Assembly: GCA_037200045.1 (NCBI GenBank) | Contig: JBBCHM010000001.1 | Coordinates: 2,852,001-2,916,000 of the forward strand | DNA: 64,000 nt | Reading direction: 5' to 3' | DNA from: Rhizomicrobium sp. | GTDB taxonomy: Bacteria; Pseudomonadota; Alphaproteobacteria; Micropepsales; Micropepsaceae | Part shown: piece by piece, positions 20,408-28,346 of the stretch | How positions within the stretch are numbered: the first letter of the stretch is position 1 | How the letters are laid out: the number at the start of each line of letters is the position of its first letter | Translations under genes and position numbers: made by a program | The notes under the pieces: generated by a model | The model's input: the letters and a program-made list of their open reading frames with translations, nothing else | What the model was told of the DNA's origin: nothing | The model's database searches: none

Positions 20408-22752
20408 TCGCGCACCTCCGGCATGTCCTCGCCGTGCTCGCTGATGTAGAGCTTGTGGCGCTCCATCGCCGCCCAATAGAACTCCGTCGCCTTCGCGACG
20501 CGATGGCTGAAGCGCTTGATGCGGTTGGTCGCGTCGAGCGCGAGCTGGAAGCGGTCCAGGTTGTTCAGCACCACCATGTCGAACGGCGTGGTGGTCGTGC
20601 CTTCCTCCTTGTAGCCGCGGACATGGATGTTGTCGTGGTTGTGCCGCCGGTAGGTGAGCTTGTGGATCATCGCCGGATAGCCGTGGAAGGCGAAGATCAC
20701 CGGCTTGTCGCGGGTGAACATCTCGTCGAAATCCTGGTCTTCCATGCCGTGCGGATGTTCGGACTGCGGCTGCAGGACCATCAGGTCCACGACATTGACC
20801 ACGCGGACGCGGATGTCGGGATAATGCTCGCGCAGCAACGAGACGGCGGCGAGCGTTTCCAGCGTCGGGACATCGCCGGCGCAGGCCATGACCACGTCGG
20901 GATCGCCGCCGTCATTGCTCGCCCAGTGCCAGATGCCGGCGCCGGCGGTGCAGTGGCGGACGGCGGCATCGCAGTCGAGCCACTGCCATTCCGGCTGCTT
21001 GCCGGCGACGATCAGGTTGATGTAGTTGCGGCTGCGCAGGCAGTGATCGGCCACCGACAACAGGCAGTTGGCGTCCGGCGGCAGGTAGATGCGCGCGACA
21101 TCGGATTTCTTGTTGGCGACGTGGTCGATGAAGCCCGGGTCCTGGTGCGAGAACCCGTTATGGTCCTGGCGCCAGACATGGGAGGTCAGCAGGTAGTTCA
21201 GCGACGCGATCGGCTTGCGCCAGGCGATGTCGCGGCTGACCTTCAGCCATTTGGCGTGCTGGTTGAACATCGAATCGATGATGTGGATGAACGCCTCGTA
21301 GCACGAGAACAACCCGTGCCGGCCGGTCAGCAGATAGCCTTCGAGCCAGCCCTCGCACAGATGCTCGCTCAGCACCTCCATGACACGGCCGTCGGCGCTG
21401 AGATCGATATCGACCTCCTCGATCCGCGCCATCCATTCCTTGCCGGAGACCTCGTACATTGCCTCCAGCCGGTTGGACGCGGTCTCGTCCGGACCGAACA
21501 GCCGGAAATTGCGCCGGTCGAGATTGAGCTTCATCACGTCGCGCAGGAACGTGCCCAGCACGCGGGTCGCTTCCGCCCGGAAGGCGCCGGGCTTGGGAAC
21601 GTTGAGGGCATAGTCGTGGAAATGCGGCATCGCGAGCGGCTGAAGCAGCTCGCCGCCATTGGCGTGCGGATTGGAGCCCATGCGGCGGTGGCCGGTCGGC
21701 GCCAGGGAGGCGAATTCCTCGCGGAACTTGCCGTTGTCGTCGAACAATTCGCGCGGCCGGTAGCTCAGCATCCACTCTTCGAGCTGTTTGAGATGTTCCG
21801 GCTTGTCGAAATCGGCGATCGGCACCTGGTGCGCGCGCCAGGTCCCCTCGACCGGCAGGCCGTCGACGAATTTCGGGCCGGTCCAGCCTTTGGGCGTGCG
21901 GAACACGATCATCGGCCAGCGCGGGCGCGGCGGCGGCTTCGCCGCGCCGGCGGCGCGGGCGTCTTTCTGTATCTTGCGGATCTGCGCGAGGATCGTGTCG
22001 AGCGTCGCGGCGAGCGCCGGATGCACCAGCGCGGGATCGTCGCCCTCGACGAAATGCGGCTCATAGCCATAGCCGCGCAGCAGATCGGCCAGCTCGTCGC
22101 GGCCGATGCGCGCCAGCACCGTCGGATTGGCGATCTTGAAGCCGTTGAGATGCAGGATCGGAAGGACGGCGCCGTCCCGCGCGGGATTGAGGAATTTGTT
22201 GGAGTGCCAGCTCGCGGCCAGCGCGCCGGTCTCCGCCTCGCCGTCGCCGACGACGCAGGCGACGATCAGGTCGGGATTGTCGAAGGCGGCGCCATAGGCG
22301 TGCAGCAGCGAATAGCCCAACTCGCCGCCCTCATGGATCGAGCCGGGCGTTTCGGGCGAGACGTGGCTGGAGATTCCGTACGGCCAGGAGAATTGGCGGA
22401 ACAGGCGCTGCAGGCCGTTGCGGTTGCGCTCGATCGCCGGAAAGCGCTCGGTGTAGGAGCCTTCCAGATAGGTGTTCGCCACGATGCCCGGCCCGCCATG
22501 GCCCGGCCCGATGACGTACATCATGTTGATGTCGTTGTCGGTGATCAGCCGGTTGAGGTGGACATAGAGGAAGTTCAGGCCCGGCGTCGTGCCCCAATGG
22601 CCCAGCAGGCGCGGCTTGATGTGTTCGCGCTTGAGCGGCGCTTCGAGCAGCGGGTTGTCGCGCAGGTAAACCTGCCCGACCGACAGATAGTTCGCCGCGC
22701 GCCAATAGGCGTCCATCCTGGCAAGACGTTCGGGCGTCAGGCTATCGGCCAT
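20389..22752 (-). CDS. xfp: Xylulose-5-P/fructose-6-P phosphoketolase
   Basis: TPP-dependent cleavage of xylulose-5-phosphate (and probably fructose-6-phosphate) to acetyl phosphate plus glyceraldehyde- or erythrose-phosphate. It is 787 aa, full family length. Seen: N-terminal [33 protein letters not shown], the TPP site VGDGEAETG and [20 protein letters not shown], and the C-terminal [24 protein letters not shown] 22752 is favoured by GGAG 6 nt upstream; ATG 22758 is too close to it. Coupling to ackA is the standard arrangement for the phosphoketolase shunt. Confidence 0.97.
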   Translation of the reverse strand: MADSLTPERLARMDAYWRAANYLSVGQVYLRDNPLLEAPLKREHIKPRLLGHWGTTPGLNFLYVHLNRLITDNDINMMYVIGPGHGGPGIVANTYLEGSYTERFPAIERNRNGLQRLFRQFSWPYGISSHVSPETPGSIHEGGELGYSLLHAYGAAFDNPDLIVACVVGDGEAETGALAASWHSNKFLNPARDGAVLPILHLNGFKIANPTVLARIGRDELADLLRGYGYEPHFVEGDDPALVHPALAATLDTILAQIRKIQKDARAAGAAKPPPRPRWPMIVFRTPKGWTGPKFVDGLPVEGTWRAHQVPIADFDKPEHLKQLEEWMLSYRPRELFDDNGKFREEFASLAPTGHRRMGSNPHANGGELLQPLAMPHFHDYALNVPKPGAFRAEATRVLGTFLRDVMKLNLDRRNFRLFGPDETASNRLEAMYEVSGKEWMARIEEVDIDLSADGRVMEVLSEHLCEGWLEGYLLTGRHGLFSCYEAFIHIIDSMFNQHAKWLKVSRDIAWRKPIASLNYLLTSHVWRQDHNGFSHQDPGFIDHVANKKSDVARIYLPPDANCLLSVADHCLRSRNYINLIVAGKQPEWQWLDCDAAVRHCTAGAGIWHWASNDGGDPDVVMACAGDVPTLETLAAVSLLREHYPDIRVRVVNVVDLMVLQPQSEHPHGMEDQDFDEMFTRDKPVIFAFHGYPAMIHKLTYRRHNHDNIHVRGYKEEGTTTTPFDMVVLNNLDRFQLALDATNRIKRFSHRVAKATEFYWAAMERHKLYISEHGEDMPEVRDWRWNL

Positions 22753-23026
22753 CGTCATCTCCGGAGCGTTGCAGAGCACCGCGGCGCCGCGGCGTCCGCC
22801 TCACAGTATAGGTCTCGGGCCATGATGGAGCTTGTACGCGACTGTCGCATGGCAAAGGCGCCCGACGAACCGGAACTCTCCGCCTGTCGATCGGTTCCAG
22901 CGGCCGATCGGCGCGGCCGGCATGTGGCCGCCGCAATCCGGACGGACGGTAAAGTTCAAATATTCGCTCGCCAGGAAGCCGTATTGCGGTAATATTCGAT
23001 ACTATATTCAGGGCGGGGACCTTGCC

Positions 23027-24391
23027 ATGACCGATACGAACAACATCGACATCAAGTCGAATACGGCGAACCTGACGATCAAGAACATGACATTCGTCGC
23101 CGGCACCTTGCACGCGCCGTCCGGCACCGCGAATCCGACTTTCGAGAAGAAATCCGACCGGCACTGGGTCGCGACGCTGAAATGCGACCGCGACGGCTCC
23201 GCCGACATCGCCAGGGCGTTCAACGACGCCTGCGGCGGCTATTATCACGAATATGTCGCCAGGAGCTGGGGCTTCGACAGCGAGCCGGAGAAGCTCAATC
23301 TCTGTTTCGCCGCGCGGATCGAGTTTTCCTACAAGGACGGCAACACCACGGTGAACGCGGTGGCGCCCGTGGTCTATCTCGCCCAGGGCCATGCGCCGCC
23401 CTTCCGCAACAATTGGTGGATCGGCAGCTTTGAGAGCATCACCAATGGCGGCACGCCCTATCTGACCGCCGGTGCCGGCGACACCGGCATCATCCTGGAA
23501 ATCTCCGGCGGCGTGTCCGACTTCCAGTTCACCTGGAAGTCGAAGTCCAAGAATTTCCTGCTCAAGAGCTGGATGAAGGACATTGCCGATACCCGCTCGC
23601 TGCGCGACATGACGCTGACGGGGACGCACGACACCTGCGCGCTCTATGGCGGATTGTGGGCCGAGACCCAGAAGCGCGTGCTGAAGGCCCAGCTCGAGGC
23701 CGGCGTGCGCTTCATCGACATCCGCTGCCGCCACATCGACAACGTCTTCGCGATCCATCACGGCGCCTTCTACCAGCACATCAATTTCGGCGACGGCGTG
23801 CTGAAAGTGTGCCTCGACTTCCTCGCCGCCAATCCGACCGAGACCATCATGATGTCGGTGAAGCAGGAATACGATCCGTCCAACAACACGCGCACCTTCG
23901 AACAGACCTTCAAATGGTATCTCGACGAGTATAATTGCTGGGCCCGCTGGTGGCTGGGCGACACCATGCCGGCGATGAAGGACGCGCGCGGCAAGATCGT
24001 GCTCTATCGCCGCTTCGTCACCGACACGGCGGGCGAGGTGCTGGGCCTCAAGGCCGAGCCCTATGAGGACGACAAGACCTTCACCATCAGCGCCACCGTG
24101 CCGATCAAGGTCCAGGACCAGTGGAAGGTCGCGACCGTCTTCGCCCGCAGCGACAAGTGGAACGCGATGAAATCGCTGCTCGACGAGGCCAAGAAGAAGA
24201 ACACGAATTATTTCTACGTGAATTACGGCAGCGGCAACGGCGCGGGCAGCGCGCCGTCCACCACGGCGAACTACGTCAATCCGCACCTGACCGATTATCT
24301 CGCCAACAACATCCAGGGCCGCTATGGCGCGGTGCTGATCGATTTCGAGACCGACGACCTCAACCGGCTGATCGCGGAAACCAATTTCTGA
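23027..24391 (+). CDS. PI-PLC X-domain protein with novel N-terminal domain
   Basis: A 454 aa protein in two parts. Residues about 178-454 match the phosphatidylinositol-specific phospholipase C X domain: LTGTHDT (His201), RFIDIRC (Asp231, Arg233) and FAIHHGAF (His245) give both catalytic histidines. Residues 1-175 are a beta-rich domain I do not recognise, with IKNMTFVAGTLHAPSG and GDTGIILEISGG; its style recalls membrane-binding toxin or aegerolysin-like folds, but that is a guess. No signal peptide is visible, unusual for bacterial PI-PLCs. The ATG follows a GGCGGGGA ribosome site. It is divergent from xfp and has no immunity-like neighbour. Confidence 0.83.
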   Translation: MTDTNNIDIKSNTANLTIKNMTFVAGTLHAPSGTANPTFEKKSDRHWVATLKCDRDGSADIARAFNDACGGYYHEYVARSWGFDSEPEKLNLCFAARIEFSYKDGNTTVNAVAPVVYLAQGHAPPFRNNWWIGSFESITNGGTPYLTAGAGDTGIILEISGGVSDFQFTWKSKSKNFLLKSWMKDIADTRSLRDMTLTGTHDTCALYGGLWAETQKRVLKAQLEAGVRFIDIRCRHIDNVFAIHHGAFYQHINFGDGVLKVCLDFLAANPTETIMMSVKQEYDPSNNTRTFEQTFKWYLDEYNCWARWWLGDTMPAMKDARGKIVLYRRFVTDTAGEVLGLKAEPYEDDKTFTISATVPIKVQDQWKVATVFARSDKWNAMKSLLDEAKKKNTNYFYVNYGSGNGAGSAPSTTANYVNPHLTDYLANNIQGRYGAVLIDFETDDLNRLIAETNF

Positions 24392-24474
24392 AGTTCCGGC
24401 TTGCTTGAACCGGGGGCCGCGCGTGACTACCTTGGCGGGTGGGCGTTCGCGCGGCATCTCGGATAGAAAGCGCC

Positions 24475-25398
24475 ATGGTATTTCGCGATGCGAGCCTGCG
24501 GACATGGATGGAACGCCCTGCCGCGCTCCCGCCGGCGATCCTCGCCATTGCGCTCTTTGCCGCCGCCCTCGTCTTGGGCCTGATCCTCGACCGCGAGGTC
24601 GCGCCGCCGCGCCTCGCGGCGAAACCGGCCGCCCATCGCATCGCGCCGCGCCTCGCCGCGCGCAAGCCGGCGGTGGCGAAACCCGTGGCTGCCAAGCCGG
24701 CGGCGCGGCGGCCGCCCTCCGCCTTCGCGATCGAGCAGGCGATGAATTCGCGCCAGCTCATGGACCGCTGGACGCCCTATATCCGCGAGGCCTCGCGCCG
24801 CTTCGACGTCAACGGGCAATGGATCCGCGCCGTGATGGTGATCGAGAGCGGCGGGCGCACCATGCTCGGCGAGAACAAGCCGATCGTCTCCAGCGCCGGC
24901 GCGATGGGCCTGATGCAGTTGATGCCGCAGACCTGGGCCGAGATGCGCGCCGCCAACCGCCTCGGCAGGGATCCCTTCGATCCGCGCGACAACGTGCTCG
25001 CCGGCGCCGCCTATCTGCGGGCGCTCTACAGCCAATACGGCTATCCCACGATGTTCGCGGCCTACAATGACGGGCCCGGCATGCTCGCCGCGCACGCGGC
25101 CCTGAAGGAGCCGATTCCCGCCGAGACCGCGAACTATGTCCGCGACATCGCCAGCATCCTGGGCACCGGCGTGCGCTATCGCGCCGGCTCGCGCCAGGCC
25201 TTCGCGCCGCTGACGCGGCCGGACGGCTCGACCGTCATGATCGATGCCGGCGTGGTGGTGGCGATCCGCGCGCCGCTTCCGGGCGAGTACGCCGCCACCG
25301 TTCAATCGGTGATCTCCATCGGCCGCCTGCGCCAGGGCGTGCGCGAGGCTCCGGCCCGCGCCACCGCCATCGTGCGAAGCCATGGCGGATTGATTTGA
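24475..25398 (+). CDS. Membrane-anchored lytic transglycosylase
   Basis: Cleaves peptidoglycan glycan strands with formation of 1,6-anhydro-muramic acid. The 307 aa protein has an N-terminal membrane anchor (LPPAILAIALFAAALVLGLIL), a linker of AAKPA repeats and an SLT/goose-lysozyme domain from about residue 90: IRAVMVIESGG with the catalytic Glu, SSAGAMGLMQLMPQTW, FDPRDNVLAGAAYLR and AAYNDGPG. The C-terminal 80 residues are unassigned. ATG 24475 follows an AGAAAG-type site. The fold is the one used by VirB1-like, MltC-like and housekeeping enzymes; no secretion system is nearby. Confidence 0.88.
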   Translation: MVFRDASLRTWMERPAALPPAILAIALFAAALVLGLILDREVAPPRLAAKPAAHRIAPRLAARKPAVAKPVAAKPAARRPPSAFAIEQAMNSRQLMDRWTPYIREASRRFDVNGQWIRAVMVIESGGRTMLGENKPIVSSAGAMGLMQLMPQTWAEMRAANRLGRDPFDPRDNVLAGAAYLRALYSQYGYPTMFAAYNDGPGMLAAHAALKEPIPAETANYVRDIASILGTGVRYRAGSRQAFAPLTRPDGSTVMIDAGVVVAIRAPLPGEYAATVQSVISIGRLRQGVREAPARATAIVRSHGGLI

Positions 25399-25518
25399 CG
25401 CGGGGCAATAGTCAAATTCTAGCCGCAAAACCGGCCTAGCCTGATAGGCGTCGATGATCTAAACTTTTTGTTACGTTCCGGGAATCGACGTCCGGGACGC
25501 CACTGCAAGGGGTAATCG

Positions 25519-25965
25519 ATGTTCGCAAGGAAATTCGCCTTGGCGATCGCGTTCGCGGTCGCCGGATTGATCGCGACGGCCATGGCCTCGCCCGCCGCCG
25601 CCCGCACCATAACGCTGCGCGCCTGCAATCATACCGACACGACCGTGATGGTCGCCTCGAGCTACATTCCGATCGGCGGCTCCGACTGGCGCAACAAGGG
25701 CTGGACGACGGTCCGCGCCGGCCAGTGCGAGGATATCTTCCGGACCAACAACTACACCTTCTATGCGCGCGCCGAGGTGAAGGGCGATTCGGAATCCTAT
25801 TGGGGCAGCGACATCAAGCAGTGCGTCGAATATCCCGGCCCCTATGATTTCTTCACCGGCTCGAACGACACGACCTGCCCGGAAGGCGAGCCCGCCGATT
25901 TCTCGACCTTCAAGTCCGACGGCACGCCGACCTATGTCTGGAATCTGAATCCGTCCGATGATTGA
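25519..25965 (+). CDS. Secreted DUF1036 family protein
   Basis: A 148 aa exported protein. After the signal peptide (to about AAARTI), the pattern LRACNHTDTTVMVASSY, WRNKGWTTVRAGQCEDIF and FYARAEVKGDS matches DUF1036 (an integral-type periplasmic protein of unknown function in alphaproteobacteria). Four cysteines could make disulfides. GGGG-type ribosome site at 25508 precedes the ATG. A terminator-like hairpin follows 10 bp after the stop, so the gene seems to be its own unit. Confidence 0.78.
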   Translation: MFARKFALAIAFAVAGLIATAMASPAAARTITLRACNHTDTTVMVASSYIPIGGSDWRNKGWTTVRAGQCEDIFRTNNYTFYARAEVKGDSESYWGSDIKQCVEYPGPYDFFTGSNDTTCPEGEPADFSTFKSDGTPTYVWNLNPSDD

Positions 25966-25974
25966 CGCCTGGAC

Positions 25975-26003
25975 AAAGGGCGCGCGCGGTGGCCGCGCCC
26001 TTT
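25975..26003 (+). terminator. Terminator hairpin after the DUF1036 gene
   Basis: Perfect 10-bp stem AAAGGGCGCG (25975-25984) with CGCGCCCTTT (25994-26003), 9-nt loop. The arm itself ends in TTT and is followed by GCTTG, so the U-tract is short but the structure is strong. Confidence 0.75.
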
Positions 26004-26115
26004 GCTTGCCGGTCCGCCGCAATCGCGGCGCATTCGGTTCAGCCTGGGTTCATGTCAGAGCCGTCATGGTCGCTCGTAGAGGCGCAATGAAGCGCCGCAA
26101 ACGGGCTGAAAGATC

Positions 26116-26445
26116 ATGAAACGGATTCTCTGCGCCGCCTTGGCGCTCACTCTCCTGGGCTCGACCGCGGCCGAAGCGCGCGGTTGGCACGGCGGCGGGT
26201 ATGGCCGCGGCTGGCATCACCATGGCGGCGGCGACGTCGCGCTCGGCCTGGGTCTCGGCGTCCTTGCGCTCGGCCTCATCGCCGCGACAAGCGATCATCA
26301 CCGCGACCGCGACGACTATTATCGCGATCGGGACGATTCCTATCGCAACCGTGACGGCGCCGATCGCGGCGACGATCGCTCCGGCACCTATCACGACGAA
26401 GACCGGGCGCCGCAGCACGATCAGCGCGACGACAGCGACGAGTGA
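26116..26445 (+). CDS. Small exported His/Gly and Asp/Arg-rich protein
   Basis: A 109 aa protein with a signal peptide (KRILCAALALTLLGSTAAEA), a His/Gly cluster (RGWHGGGYGRGWHHHGGG), a hydrophobic stretch LGLGLGVLALGLIAAT that may be a membrane segment, and a charged tail of DRDDYYRDRDDSYRNRDG repeats. No family is recognised. The ATG follows GAAAGAT. It converges with the gene at 26456. The composition suggests an envelope protein; function is unknown. Confidence 0.65.
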   Translation: MKRILCAALALTLLGSTAAEARGWHGGGYGRGWHHHGGGDVALGLGLGVLALGLIAATSDHHRDRDDYYRDRDDSYRNRDGADRGDDRSGTYHDEDRAPQHDQRDDSDE

Positions 26446-26455
26446 CGGCCGCCGG

Positions 26456-26896
26456 TCATAATTGGCCGTTGAACGCAAAATGCGCGAACGCGCCGGTCGC
26501 CGGATCGTATTCCACGCCGAAGGCCAGCGCGCCGCCGTCGCAGATCGAGATCGCGTTGGTGCGCCAGTCGGCGTGGACGATCGCGTTGCGGGCGCCGTTC
26601 ACATAGATGATGTGGCGTCCGCTGACGGTCAGTCCGCCATATTGCCGGTAATAGGCGCCCGGCTGCACCTTGGCGTCGACTAGCAGCCGGCTGAGGCCCG
26701 GCTCCAGCCTGGCGATGTCGGCGGGCAGCGGCTGCCAGGCGCCTTGCGCGCGCGGCGTGCTGCGCGAGCATTGCCGCGCCAGCGCCGGGGCCTGTTCGGC
26801 GGGGAAGATGACGCCCCAATTGGGGTTGAGCGGCACGGTCGCGGCGGCGGCCGGCCCGGCGAGGGCCGCCAAAAGGAACGCCAAGAAAATACGCAT
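26456..26896 (-). CDS. Exported protein of unknown function
   Basis: A 146 aa protein with a clear signal peptide (RIFLAFLLAALAGPAAAA). The mature part contains NPNWGVIFPAEQAPALARQCS, YYRQYGGLTVSGRHIIYVNGA and a C-terminal FGVEYDPATGAFAHFAFNGQL, the style of small periplasmic beta proteins. I know no family for it. ATG 26896 is chosen because it opens the signal peptide; the frame is open upstream without coding character. Confidence 0.68.
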   Translation of the reverse strand: MRIFLAFLLAALAGPAAAATVPLNPNWGVIFPAEQAPALARQCSRSTPRAQGAWQPLPADIARLEPGLSRLLVDAKVQPGAYYRQYGGLTVSGRHIIYVNGARNAIVHADWRTNAISICDGGALAFGVEYDPATGAFAHFAFNGQL

Positions 26897-26980
26897 ACGG
26901 ATCGATCCCGGGGTGTCGGGCCATCCTAGTCGGGATCGTGGCGGGAGTACGCCGCTATGCGCCGGGCTGCGAAAAATCAT

Positions 26981-27014
26981 GAGGCGGCCGGCACTTCCGT
27001 GCCGTAGCCGCCTC
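26981..27014 (-). terminator. Strong hairpin with U-tract, minus strand
   Basis: GAGGCGGC/GCCGCCTC and an inner CGGCAC/GTGCCG stem with a 4-nt loop form a near-perfect 14-bp hairpin. Reading the minus strand, it is followed by ATGATTTTTCG, a short U-tract. It would end transcripts coming from dcd, which stops about 190 nt earlier, or a small RNA made between them. The rest of the 26897-27203 gap shows no open gene. Confidence 0.65.
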
Positions 27015-27203
27015 ACGCTGCCCCCTTCAATGCGGACCCTAGTCAACCGCGAGGCTTGACCCCCAAGCCGTTCGGACCCGCGGCGCGCTAACTGTGCCGG
27101 GAAGCCCGCGTGACGCAACGGTCGCGCATGGCTGTCATGCGCATAAAGTCCGGCTGTTGATTTGCGGCAACAATAGGGTGACGCCCAGCCGCCGAGTTCC
27201 GGG

Positions 27204-28346
27204 TCACGGCTGGCGGAAATGCTTCGACAGCTTCAGGCCCTGGCGCTGGTAGTGCGAGCCCAGCCCTTCACCATACATTTCGGGCGGCGGGTCGGTCAGC
27301 CGCTCGAACACCAGCCTGCCGATGACCTGGCCGTGCTCCAGGATGAACGGAACCTCGCGGGAACGCACTTCCAGAACGCCCCGGGCCGAGGGCGGCCGGC
27401 CCGGCTCATAGCCGAAGCCGGGATCGAAGAACCCGGCATAGTGAACCCGGAACTCCCCCACCAGCGGGTTGAACGGCACCATCTCGGCGGCGTGGTCGGG
27501 CGGGATGGCGACCGTCTCGCGGCTCACCAGGATGTAGAACTCGTCCGGGTCGAGGACGAGGTTGCCGGCCTCGTTGGCCTCGATGGAATCCCAGAACTCG
27601 TGGGCGGCGAGCGCGGCGCGCTTGTCGACGTCGATCACGCCGGTGTGGCGCTTGGCCCGCCAGCCGATGCGCTGGCCGCCCTCGCCCTTCAGGTCGATCG
27701 AAAGCGCCAGCCCGTTGTCGATATCGGCCTCGCCGCTGACCAGCGGGCTCTCGGCGTTGAGCCGGCGCAGCTGCGTGTCGGTGAATTGCGGCGTGCCGCG
27801 CCGGATGCGGAGCTGGTTGAGTTTCGATCCCTTGCGTACCAGCACGGGGAAGGTGCGAGGCGATATCTCCGCGAACAGCGGCCCGTGATAGCCGGGCTCG
27901 ATGCGGTCGAAGGCCTGGGCGCGGTCGGTGATCAGCCGGGTGAAGACGTCGATGCGGCCGGTGGAGCTTTTGGGATTGGCGGTGCCCGAGACCCGCGACG
28001 AGAAATCGGCGACTTCGAGCAGCGGCACGATATAGACGCAGCCGGTCTCCAGCACCGCGCCCTTGGTGAGGTCGATCTCGTGCATGAAGACCGAGGCGAG
28101 CCTGTCCTGCACCGTCGCGTTCGGGCCGGGCAGGAAGCTGGCGCGGACCCGCCACGCCACCGGCCCGAGCCGCAGGTCGATGCTGGCGGGCTGGATCTGG
28201 CTTTCCTCGATATCCTCCGTCGCAATGATCTCGCGGCGCGCGCGGATCAGCCGCCGCAGCACATGGCTCGGCAGGATGCCGGTCGAATGGCGGCCATAGG
28301 AATCGGCGGCCTCGTCGCCGAACAGGGTGTCGTCGGGCTGGGTCAT
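27204..28346 (-). CDS. dcd: 2'-Deoxycytidine 5'-triphosphate deaminase
   Basis: Deaminates dCTP to dUTP for dTTP synthesis. The 380 aa form is about twice the length of the E. coli enzyme and matches the long alphaproteobacterial DCD family, with two dUTPase-like halves. Seen: ILPSHVLRRLI, QIQPASIDLRLG, the SSTGRIDVFTRLI segment, FAEISPRTFPVLV and a C-terminal repeat of the fold around HYAGFFDPGFGYE. The start overlaps the helicase stop (ATGA). Pairs with thyA at 53.6 kb in pathway terms only. Confidence 0.9.
   Translation of the reverse strand: MTQPDDTLFGDEAADSYGRHSTGILPSHVLRRLIRARREIIATEDIEESQIQPASIDLRLGPVAWRVRASFLPGPNATVQDRLASVFMHEIDLTKGAVLETGCVYIVPLLEVADFSSRVSGTANPKSSTGRIDVFTRLITDRAQAFDRIEPGYHGPLFAEISPRTFPVLVRKGSKLNQLRIRRGTPQFTDTQLRRLNAESPLVSGEADIDNGLALSIDLKGEGGQRIGWRAKRHTGVIDVDKRAALAAHEFWDSIEANEAGNLVLDPDEFYILVSRETVAIPPDHAAEMVPFNPLVGEFRVHYAGFFDPGFGYEPGRPPSARGVLEVRSREVPFILEHGQVIGRLVFERLTDPPPEMYGEGLGSHYQRQGLKLSKHFRQP

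Noticed and set aside
19226-22752. Phosphotransacetylase in the ackA-xfp unit
   Set aside because: No pta-like frame is present; the pair is complete as phosphoketolase and kinase.
23027-24391. Toxin-immunity pair at the PLC gene
   Set aside because: No immunity-like gene or secretion marker is next to it, so the effector idea stays only a suggestion.
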